A stretch of DNA of 16,718 nucleotides, taken from the NCBI GenBank assembly GCA_040508545.1, contig JBEVMR010000028.1, positions 1 through 16,718 of the forward strand, read 5' to 3'. Position numbers and translations under genes: made by a program. This document shows positions 6,335-12,413 of the stretch, in pieces; position 1 is the first letter of the stretch, and the number at the start of each line of letters is the position of its first letter. Origin of the DNA: VRUE01 sp040508545. Its GTDB lineage: Bacteria; Actinomycetota; Thermoleophilia; Solirubrobacterales; 70-9. The notes beneath the pieces are model-generated. The model saw nothing but the letters and a program-made list of their open reading frames with translations. It was not told the DNA's origin and searched no databases.

Positions 6335-7423
6335 ATGGAGCCCCATAGCGCCACTCTGAAGGGACTGATTCTCTCCGGTGGGGCGGGCACTCGACTGCGC
6401 CCGATCACGCACACCTCGGCGAAGCAGCTCGTGCCCGTCGCCAACAAACCCGTGCTCTTCTACGGGATCGAGGCGCTGGTCGAGGCCGGCGTGACGGAGA
6501 TCGGGATCATCATCGCGCCGGAGACCGGCGACGAGATCCGCGCCGCGGCTGGCGACGGCTCGCAGTTCGGCGCCGAGATCACCTACATCGTCCAGGACGA
6601 GCCCGCAGGGCTGGCTCACGCCGTGCTCACCGCCGAGGACTTCATCGGCGCCTCGCCCTTCGTCATGTACCTCGGCGACAACCTGCTCGCCGACGGTTTG
6701 CGGGGCCTCGTCGCCAGCTTCCGCGAGTCCGGGCCGGACGCGCTGATCCTGCTCACGCCGGTCGAGGAGCCCCAGCACTACGGCGTCGCCGAGCTCGACG
6801 GCGAGCGCGTCGTTCGCCTGGTCGAGAAGCCGAAAGACCCGCCCTCCAACCTCGCCTTGGTCGGCGTCTACCTCTTCGGCTCCTCGATCTTCGCTGCCGC
6901 TCGCGCGCTCGAGCCGTCCTGGCGCGGCGAGCTGGAGATAACGGAGGCGATCCAGAGCCTGATCGAGGACGGCCACAAAGTTCAGTCGGAGGTGGTCAGC
7001 GGCTGGTGGAAGGACACGGGCCAGCTCGCCGACATGCTCGAGGCCAACCGCCTCGTGCTGGAGGAGATCGAGCCCCGCCTCGAGGGCGAGGTCGACGCCG
7101 ACTCGAAGGTCGAGGGGCGGGTCGTGGTCGAGGCGGGCGCGAAGGTGAGCGACTCGGTCGTGCGCGGGCCGGCGGTGATCGGCGCCGGCGCGAGGATCGA
7201 GAGCGCCTACGTCGGCCCCTACACCTCGATCGGCGAGAACGTGCGCATCTGCCGCTCCGAAATCGAGCACTCGATCGTCCTCGCCGGCTCCGTGGTCGAA
7301 GACCTAGGCACCCGCATGGAGGCGAGCCTGCTCGGCCGCGAAGTGAAGCTGACCCGCAGCGACGGCATGCCGAAGACCCTGCGGATGCTGGTCGGGGACA
7401 AGTCGGAGATCAAGATCATCTGA
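6335..7423 (+). CDS. rmlA: Glucose-1-phosphate thymidylyltransferase, long form with beta-helix tail
   Basis: A 362-aa enzyme making dTDP-glucose from dTTP and glucose-1-phosphate, the first step to dTDP-L-rhamnose. The N-terminal nucleotidyltransferase domain (about 8-240) has the signature GGAGTRLRPIT (15-25), the SAKQLVPV segment with K30, LGDN with the metal-binding Asp at 115, and VEKPKDPPSN (163-172). The C-terminal part (about 250-345) shows hexapeptide-like left-handed beta-helix repeats (VEAGAKVSDSVVRGPAVIG and on). This marks the ~355-aa StrD-like form found in actinobacteria, not the ~290-aa enterobacterial RmlA. ATG 6335 is preferred over an in-frame TTG at 6323, which lies on the predicted -10 box. 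First gene of the rmlA-D-B-C operon; rmlD follows after 13 bases. Confidence 0.92.
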   Translation: MEPHSATLKGLILSGGAGTRLRPITHTSAKQLVPVANKPVLFYGIEALVEAGVTEIGIIIAPETGDEIRAAAGDGSQFGAEITYIVQDEPAGLAHAVLTAEDFIGASPFVMYLGDNLLADGLRGLVASFRESGPDALILLTPVEEPQHYGVAELDGERVVRLVEKPKDPPSNLALVGVYLFGSSIFAAARALEPSWRGELEITEAIQSLIEDGHKVQSEVVSGWWKDTGQLADMLEANRLVLEEIEPRLEGEVDADSKVEGRVVVEAGAKVSDSVVRGPAVIGAGARIESAYVGPYTSIGENVRICRSEIEHSIVLAGSVVEDLGTRMEASLLGREVKLTRSDGMPKTLRMLVGDKSEIKII

Positions 7424-7436
7424 TGGCGGGCGTGGC

Positions 7437-8291
7437 TTGAAGCTGCTGGTCACGGGCGCCGCCGGGATGCTCGGCCGCGACGTGATGCTCGCCGCCGGCA
7501 ACGCCGGGCACCAGGTCGTCGGCTACGGCCACGCCGAGCTCGACGTCGCCGACGAGGCCGCAGTCGGCGTCAAGTTCGAGGCCGAGCGCCCCGACGTGGT
7601 GATCAACTGTGCCGCCTGGACGGACGTCGACGGGGCCGAGGAGCACGAGGAGGAGGCGACGCGGACCAACGGCGAGGGCGCCGGCAACGTCGCCGCGGCG
7701 GCCGCCGCGGTCGGCGCCGCGGTCGTCTACGTCTCCAGCGACTACGTCTTCGACGGCAGCAAGCGGGCGGACTACGTCGAGACCGACCAGACCGCGCCCC
7801 TCTCCGCCTACGGCCGCAGCAAGCTCGCCGGGGAGGAGGCGACCCGCGCTGCCAACAAGCGCCACTTCGTCGTCCGCTCCGCCTGGCTCTTCGGCACCGG
7901 CGGGCCCAACTTCGTCGAGACGATGCTGCGGCTCGCCGCCGACCATGGCGAGGTTCTCGTCGTCCGCGACCAGGTCGGCTCGCCGACCTACACCTGGCAC
8001 CTCGCCTACGGCATCGTCCGCTTGATCGAGGGAGTCGAGTTCGGCATCCACCACATGGCCGCCGCGGGCTCTTGCTCCTGGTATGAGTTCGCGCGTGAGA
8101 TCTTCGAACAAGCGAAAGTCGAGTGCAAGGTGATGTCGGCGACGACGGAGATGCTGGGCCGTCCGGCGCCACGCCCGCCCTTCTCGGCGCTGACCAGCCA
8201 GCGCGAGCACCCGATCGAGCTGCCCTCGTGGCAGGACGGGCTCGCCGCCTACCTCTCGCAGCGCCGGGCCGAGAGTGAGGCAGTGGCGTGA
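7437..8291 (+). CDS. rmlD: dTDP-4-dehydrorhamnose reductase
   Basis: A 284-aa NAD(P)H-dependent short-chain dehydrogenase of the extended/RmlD type, catalysing the last step to dTDP-L-rhamnose. Seen: the nucleotide-binding GAAGMLG (7-13), VSSDYVFDG (99-107) with the catalytic Ser/Asp region, YGRSK (Y125, K129) as the catalytic YxxxK, and SAWLFG (148-153), all typical of RmlD. The start is TTG 7437 with a GGCGGG sequence about 6 bases upstream; nearby ATG and GTG codons are out of frame and stop at once. The stop overlaps the rmlB start as GTGA, so the two are coupled. Confidence 0.93.
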   Translation: MKLLVTGAAGMLGRDVMLAAGNAGHQVVGYGHAELDVADEAAVGVKFEAERPDVVINCAAWTDVDGAEEHEEEATRTNGEGAGNVAAAAAAVGAAVVYVSSDYVFDGSKRADYVETDQTAPLSAYGRSKLAGEEATRAANKRHFVVRSAWLFGTGGPNFVETMLRLAADHGEVLVVRDQVGSPTYTWHLAYGIVRLIEGVEFGIHHMAAAGSCSWYEFAREIFEQAKVECKVMSATTEMLGRPAPRPPFSALTSQREHPIELPSWQDGLAAYLSQRRAESEAVA

Positions 8292-9271
8292 AGATCCTCG
8301 TCACCGGCGCCGCCGGCTTCATCGGCTCCACCTACGTGCGCCTGGTCGGCGACGAGCACGAGGTGCGCGTCCTCGACAAGCTCACCTACGCCGGCCGGCG
8401 CGAGAACCTGCCCGAGGGCGTCGACCTTGTCGTCGGCCCGATCGAGGACCCGGCGATCGTGCGCGAGGCGATGGAGGGATGCGAGGCGGTCGTCAACTTC
8501 GCCGCCGAGTCGCACGTCGACCGCTCGATCGACGACCAGGACGCCTTCGCCCGCACCCACGTGATCGGCACCGGCACCCTGCTTGACGCCGCCCGCGAGC
8601 TGGGTGTGGAGCGCTACCTGCAGGTCTCCACCGACGAGGTCTACGGCTCGATCGACTCCGGCTCCTTCACCGAGGCCTCGCCGCTCGATCCCTCCTCGCC
8701 CTACTCGGCGACGAAGGCGGCCGGCGACCTGCTCGTCTCCGCTCACTTCCACACCTACGGGACCCAGGCCTCGATCGTGCGCGGCTCGAACAACTACGGC
8801 CCGCGCCAATATCCGGAGAAGCTGATTCCGCTGATGGTCTTGAACGCGATCCACGGCGACTCGCTGCCCGTCTACGGAGACGGGAGGCAAGTCCGCAACT
8901 GGCTCTACGTCGAGGACTTCTGCCGCGGCATCCACGCGGTGCTGATGAACGGACGGCCGGGCGAGGCCTACAACGTCGGCGGCCCGGACGAGTGCGAGAA
9001 CATCGAGGTGGTGAAGCGGGTGATCGAGCTGAGCGGGGCCGAGGAGTCCCAGATCGAGTACGTCAGCGACCGCCCCGGCCACGACCGCCGCTACTCGCTC
9101 TCCTCGGAGAAGCTGCGCGGCGAGCTCGGCTGGGAGGCGCAGGTTCACTTCGCCGAGGGCCTCGAGCGCACCGTGCGGTGGTACCGCGACAACGAGGAGT
9201 GGTGGGGGCCGATCCGCTCCGGCGAGTATCGCGAGTACTACGAAAAGCAGTACGGAAAGGCTTTGGGTTAA
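8288..9271 (+). CDS. rmlB: dTDP-glucose 4,6-dehydratase
   Basis: A 327-aa extended SDR enzyme converting dTDP-glucose to dTDP-4-keto-6-deoxyglucose with bound NAD. Diagnostic motifs: GAAGFIG (7-13), AAESHVDRSI (72-81), STDEVYGS (114-121) with the Thr-Asp-Glu catalytic triad, YSATK (Y139, K143) and RGSNNYGPRQYPEK (165-178), all typical of RmlB. Length is normal. The GTG start at 8288 overlaps the rmlD stop by 4 bases. rmlC follows after 24 bases. Confidence 0.95.
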   Translation: MKILVTGAAGFIGSTYVRLVGDEHEVRVLDKLTYAGRRENLPEGVDLVVGPIEDPAIVREAMEGCEAVVNFAAESHVDRSIDDQDAFARTHVIGTGTLLDAARELGVERYLQVSTDEVYGSIDSGSFTEASPLDPSSPYSATKAAGDLLVSAHFHTYGTQASIVRGSNNYGPRQYPEKLIPLMVLNAIHGDSLPVYGDGRQVRNWLYVEDFCRGIHAVLMNGRPGEAYNVGGPDECENIEVVKRVIELSGAEESQIEYVSDRPGHDRRYSLSSEKLRGELGWEAQVHFAEGLERTVRWYRDNEEWWGPIRSGEYREYYEKQYGKALG

Positions 9272-9295
9272 CTCGATGGCGACCGCTTACTTCCC

Positions 9296-9841
9296 ATGAA
9301 ATATCTTCCGACGAAGCTCGGCGGTTTGGTCCTGCTCGAGCCGACGGTTCACGGCGACTCGCGGGGCTTCATGGTCGAGACGTACCGTCGCGATGCTTGG
9401 GCGGAGCTGGGGGTCGACGTCGAGTTCGTCCAGCACAACCACTCGCGCTCTTCGCGCGGGACCCTGCGCGGCATCCACTTCCAGACCGAGCCCGGCCAGG
9501 CGAAGCTGGTCCGCTGCCCGCGCGGCAAGATCTTCGACGTCGCCGTCGACCTGCGCCGCGGCTCGCCCACCTACGGCCAGTGGGAGGGGCACGAGCTCGA
9601 CGACGAGGCGCACCGCCAGCTCTTCGTCCCGGTCGGCTTCGGCCACGGCTTCGCCGTGCTCAGCGAGGAAGCCGACGTCACCTACCAGCTCTCCAGCCTC
9701 TACGACCCGCGAACCGAGGCCGGCGTCGCCTGGGACGATCCCGACGTGGGCGTCGAGTGGCCAGTAGAGGACCCCCTCCTCAGCGAGCGCGACAAGCAGG
9801 CTCCAAAGCTCGCTGAGGTAGCCGATTCACTCCCGTTCTAG
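9296..9841 (+). CDS. rmlC: dTDP-4-dehydrorhamnose 3,5-epimerase
   Basis: A 181-aa cupin-fold epimerase acting between RmlB and RmlD. RmlC hallmarks: DSRGFMVETY (21-30), the NHS-x4-GTLRGIHFQ region with catalytic His61, KLVRCPRGKIFDVAVDLRRGS (70-90), PVGFGHGF (112-119), the catalytic-region Tyr130 in VTYQLSSLYDP, and DPDVGVEWP (148-156). Length is normal. Start is ATG 9296; no good ribosome-binding site is visible, though the gene lies only 24 bases after rmlB. It is the last gene of the rhamnose operon and converges on the glycosyltransferase at 10015. Confidence 0.95.
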   Translation: MKYLPTKLGGLVLLEPTVHGDSRGFMVETYRRDAWAELGVDVEFVQHNHSRSSRGTLRGIHFQTEPGQAKLVRCPRGKIFDVAVDLRRGSPTYGQWEGHELDDEAHRQLFVPVGFGHGFAVLSEEADVTYQLSSLYDPRTEAGVAWDDPDVGVEWPVEDPLLSERDKQAPKLAEVADSLPF

Positions 9842-9889
9842 GAATGTCTGTTAACTTTTTGTCTGCGTACCAGTCTGGTGCCGTTTTAA
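9842..9889 (+). promoter_or_regulatory. AT-rich stretch before the structured element (possible promoter)
   Basis: This stretch is far richer in A/T than the surroundings and has TGTCTG twice (9845-9850, 9860-9865). TAACTT at 9852-9857 fits a TANNNT -10 box, and TTGTCT at 9859-9864 could be a -35 box but lacks a good -10 partner. AGTCTGG (9872-9878) repeats part of the 5' arm of the structured element at 9896-9902, so it could compete for the same 3' partner. A promoter for a separate small RNA is possible but not proven. Confidence 0.25.
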
Positions 9890-9978
9890 GGGTCGAGTCT
9901 GGGGCGATCTGCCAGCGAACCTAGGGGCAGGTGTGTCAATCGCCTGCGGGGTGGTTCCCGCTTCGCCAGACTCGACCC
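9890..9978 (+). ncRNA. Candidate structured RNA: three-way junction with a 13-bp closing stem (family not recognised)
   Basis: In 89 bases, 29 base pairs can form. P1: GGGTCGAGTCTGG (9890-9902) with CCAGACTCGACCC (9966-9978), 13 perfect pairs. P2: GGCGAT (9903-9908) with ATCGCC (9939-9944), continuing into CTGCC (9909-9913) with GGCAG (9926-9930), with an 8-base bulge (9931-9938) and a 12-base loop. P3: GCGGG (9946-9950) with CCCGC (9957-9961) and a 6-base loop. AACC in the P2 loop (9918-9921) can pair with GGTT in the P3 loop (9953-9956), a possible kissing contact. The + strand is favoured because a terminator-like hairpin follows on it. There is no open reading frame in it. It lies between convergent genes, so no downstream gene is placed for cis control; a trans-acting RNA, a 3'-UTR element or an inert DNA inverted repeat are the options. 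Confidence 0.5.
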
Positions 9979-10000
9979 GCTTCGGCGGGTCTTGTCGTTT
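9974..10000 (+). terminator. Rho-independent-type terminator with TTCG loop
   Basis: GACCCGC (9974-9980) and GCGGGTC (9985-9991) form a perfect 7-bp stem capped by a TTCG tetraloop, followed by TTGTCGTTT, T-rich on the + strand only. It would end the rhamnose operon transcript or the structured RNA before they run antisense into the convergent glycosyltransferase. Its 5' strand shares bases 9974-9978 with the P1 stem of the element before it, so the two are alternative structures. Confidence 0.65.
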
Positions 10001-10014
10001 CCAGGGGGCGTTGC

Positions 10015-10890
10015 TCAACGACCCTTGACCGCGGTGATCGCGAGGCTGGTCGCCAGTTTGGCCCCGATGCCGGCGTAGACCGCCACGTTGAGCAGCGGGT
10101 TGTGCTCGGTGGCGTCGAAGCGGCGGTAGAAGCGGCCCATGCCGCGGTGGAAGGCGATCTCCTGCCGTGGCGCCCGGCGGCCGCCGCTGGAGGCGCCCTT
10201 GACGTGCAGGGCGACGCCGGCCGGCTCGTAGAAGACCTTCCAGCCCGCGTCCCAGAAGCGCCGGCACCAGTCGAGGTCCTCCATGTACAGCCAGTAGCCC
10301 TCGTCGAGCAGGCCGACCTCGCGCACCGCCTCGGCCCGGCAGAGCATGAAGGCGCCGTTGACGGCGTCGACCTCGCCAGGCTCGTCGTCGGCGAGCTGCG
10401 TCGCCCGGTACTGGCTGAGGGCGCCTGAGGCGCCCTCAGCGCGGCCGACGCCGGTGAAGTGGGCGAGGGCGCTGAGCGGGGTCGGGAAGGAGCGCTTGCA
10501 GGCGTGGTCGAGGGCGCCGGACTCGGTCACCAGCTTGACCCCGACCATGCCGATTCGCTCGGCCGACCAGAGGCGGGCCAGCGCCGCGTCGAGCGTCCCC
10601 GTGCGGACCTCGGTGTCGGGGTTGAGCAGCAGCACCGCGCGCGCCTCGCTCGCGCGCAGCACCAGGTTGTTGGCGGCCGAGAAGCCGACGTTGCCGCGCC
10701 GCAGCAGGCGCACCGCGGGAAACTCGCGCTCAACCATCCCGGGCGTCCCGTCGGGACTGCCGCTGTCGACCACGGTCACCCGCATCGGCCCCTGTGCCGG
10801 GTGCGCCTCCAGCGAGCGCAGGCAGTTGCGCAGCAGCGCTTCCGCGCCGTGGCTGACGACGATCACCTCGAGCTCGAGCGCGCTGTCCAT
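10015..10890 (-). CDS. GT2 glycosyltransferase, WbbL/rhamnosyltransferase-like
   Basis: A 291-aa GT-A inverting glycosyltransferase. Seen: ELEVIVVSHG (6-15), VDSGSPDGT (41-49), RGNVGFSAANN (65-75), metal-binding NPDTEV (90-95), KRSFPTPLSAL (132-142), VNGAFMLCR (177-185), and YWLYMEDLDWCRR (199-211) with the ED catalytic-base pair, then H229. The set matches WbbL-type enzymes that move rhamnose from dTDP-rhamnose to a lipid-linked acceptor, and the rhamnose operon next door fits; the donor is inferred. Start is ATG 10890, 10 bases after the stop of the sugar-phosphate transferase. The C-terminal part may touch the membrane (a mildly hydrophobic stretch near 266-287). Last gene of its operon. 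Confidence 0.85.
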   Translation of the reverse strand: MDSALELEVIVVSHGAEALLRNCLRSLEAHPAQGPMRVTVVDSGSPDGTPGMVEREFPAVRLLRRGNVGFSAANNLVLRASEARAVLLLNPDTEVRTGTLDAALARLWSAERIGMVGVKLVTESGALDHACKRSFPTPLSALAHFTGVGRAEGASGALSQYRATQLADDEPGEVDAVNGAFMLCRAEAVREVGLLDEGYWLYMEDLDWCRRFWDAGWKVFYEPAGVALHVKGASSGGRRAPRQEIAFHRGMGRFYRRFDATEHNPLLNVAVYAGIGAKLATSLAITAVKGR

Positions 10891-10900
10891 CAGGCCTGAC

Positions 10901-12406
10901 TCAGTGCGAGCCCTCGCCGCGCACGATCGCGGCGGGGGTCCGCAGCAGGATCGCCATGTCGCCGGCGACCGAGATGTTGTCGAGGTAGTCGCGCTCCATC
11001 GCCAGGCGCTCCTCGAAGGTGAGGTCGGCGCGGCCGTAGACCTGCATCGGCCCGGTCATGCCGGGCTTGACGGCGAGGCGAATCCGCTGCCGCTCGTCGT
11101 ACAGGGCGACGACCGCCTCCTCCTCCGGTCGCGGACCGACGAGCGACATGTCGCCGCGGACGACGTTGGCGAACTGCGGCAGCTCGTCGAGGCTGAAGCG
11201 CCGCAGCATGCGGCCGGCGCGGGTCACCCGCGGGTCGTCGGCGATCTTGAAGGCCGGCTCGTCGAGCTTCTCCAGGTCGACCAGTTCGCCCAGCTGCTCC
11301 TCGGCCCCCTGCACCATCGTGCGGAACTTCAGCATCGTGAACGGCTTGCCGTCCTTGCCAGCGCGGCGCTGGCGGAAGAGGACGGGCCGGCCCGAGTCGA
11401 GCAGGATCAGCAGCGAGCTGACGAGCAGCACGGGGGAGAGGAGGACGAGCAGGAATCCGGCGATCACCAGGTCCATCCCGCGCTTCAGCGCCACGGTCGA
11501 GCGCGGCGGGTCGGAGAAGCGGAAGTCGAGGACGGGCAGCTCGGCGAGCCGGTTCAGCTCGATCCCCGGGCCGAGCAGGCCGAAGTGCTGGGGGAGGAAG
11601 GTCAGGGCTAGCCCGGCCGCCTTGCACTGCTCGATCAGCCGCTCGGCCGCCGGCTCGCTCATCTCCTGCTCGGTCACGATCACCCGCTCGACCTCCTCCT
11701 CACGGGCCACCCGGGAGATGTCGGCGATCGAGCCCAGCCGGGGCAGGCCGGCCGCCTGGTCGGCAGTGTCCTCGCCTCGCGGCGCCAGGAAGCCGACGAG
11801 GTGCAGGCGGGTCTCGGGATGGGTCGCGACTCGGCGCGCGACGACTGCCACGGCGGCGGCGGGGCCGACCACGATCCCGGCTGCCGACCCGGCGAGCCGG
11901 TGCCAGCAGAAGCGCAGCACGGCGCGTGAGGCGAAGCTGCCGAGGAGGGCGCCGAAGCCGACTGCGATCGCGCTGGGGGCGGCCAGGGGCCCGACCGGGC
12001 TCAGCGCTAGCAGCGCGTCCAGCGCCAGCGTCCCCAGCGCCGCCGCCGAGATCAGGCTGGAGATCTCGTCGAGCGTGCTGTGGCGGATGCGGCGATGGTC
12101 GTTGTCGTAGAGCCCGTGCAGCTTCAGCACCAGGATCCAGACCGGGCTGAACATCGTCGCCCAGAAGAGCGTGCCGACGTCCGTTTCGGGGCTCGCCGCG
12201 GTGACGATGCAGAGCGTCGCCACGAGGGTCAGCCAGTCGCCGCTGGCGAGCATCCGGCGAAACAGCGAGCCGCGGCGCTTGGCGCCGCTCGCCCCGGTCA
12301 GGCCGAGCCGCGTCGCCGCCCCGGTTCGGCCGGGGCGTGGCGGGGTGGCCGGCGGCTGGGCCGGCAGGTCTTTGCGTGATGCGGTCTCCTGCGCCTTGCT
12401 CGTCAT
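10901..12406 (-). CDS. Polyprenyl-phosphate sugar-1-phosphate transferase (WbaP/CpsE-type initiating enzyme)
   Basis: A 501-aa membrane enzyme that starts the repeat unit by moving a hexose-1-phosphate from a UDP-sugar to undecaprenyl/decaprenyl phosphate. Order: a Pro/Ala/Arg-rich cytoplasmic N-tail (1-50), four hydrophobic segments (about 54-71, 80-97, 115-135, 142-165), a Rossmann-like middle domain (about 175-290), a hydrophobic re-entrant helix (about 311-337), then the catalytic domain. The last contains PVLFRQRRAGKDGKPF (341-356), MLKFRTM (358-364), SLDELPQ with the catalytic Asp-Glu (405-411), MSLVGPRP (420-427) and VKPGMTGPMQVYGR (446-459). Start is ATG 12406; a GGGTGA overlaps the stop of the gene upstream 7 bases away. 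Glucose or galactose specificity cannot be told. Confidence 0.93.
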   Translation of the reverse strand: MTSKAQETASRKDLPAQPPATPPRPGRTGAATRLGLTGASGAKRRGSLFRRMLASGDWLTLVATLCIVTAASPETDVGTLFWATMFSPVWILVLKLHGLYDNDHRRIRHSTLDEISSLISAAALGTLALDALLALSPVGPLAAPSAIAVGFGALLGSFASRAVLRFCWHRLAGSAAGIVVGPAAAVAVVARRVATHPETRLHLVGFLAPRGEDTADQAAGLPRLGSIADISRVAREEEVERVIVTEQEMSEPAAERLIEQCKAAGLALTFLPQHFGLLGPGIELNRLAELPVLDFRFSDPPRSTVALKRGMDLVIAGFLLVLLSPVLLVSSLLILLDSGRPVLFRQRRAGKDGKPFTMLKFRTMVQGAEEQLGELVDLEKLDEPAFKIADDPRVTRAGRMLRRFSLDELPQFANVVRGDMSLVGPRPEEEAVVALYDERQRIRLAVKPGMTGPMQVYGRADLTFEERLAMERDYLDNISVAGDMAILLRTPAAIVRGEGSH

Positions 12407-12413
12407 CGTGGCG

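Noticed and set aside
9890..9978. A small mobile element (MITE) with 13-bp terminal inverted repeats
   Set aside because: No target-site duplication flanks the repeats, and the interior also pairs fully in order, which fits an RNA fold better; no second copy is seen in the window.
9890..9991. Resemblance of the - strand (GGGTCGAGTCTGGCGAA) to the start of the ZTP (pfl) riboswitch, and of the three-way junction to purine riboswitches
   Set aside because: The rest of the ZTP consensus (GGGGAGCGACCC-like segment and GCCGCCUGGGC) is missing, the purine-riboswitch junction bases are absent, and no suitable downstream gene exists on the - strand.
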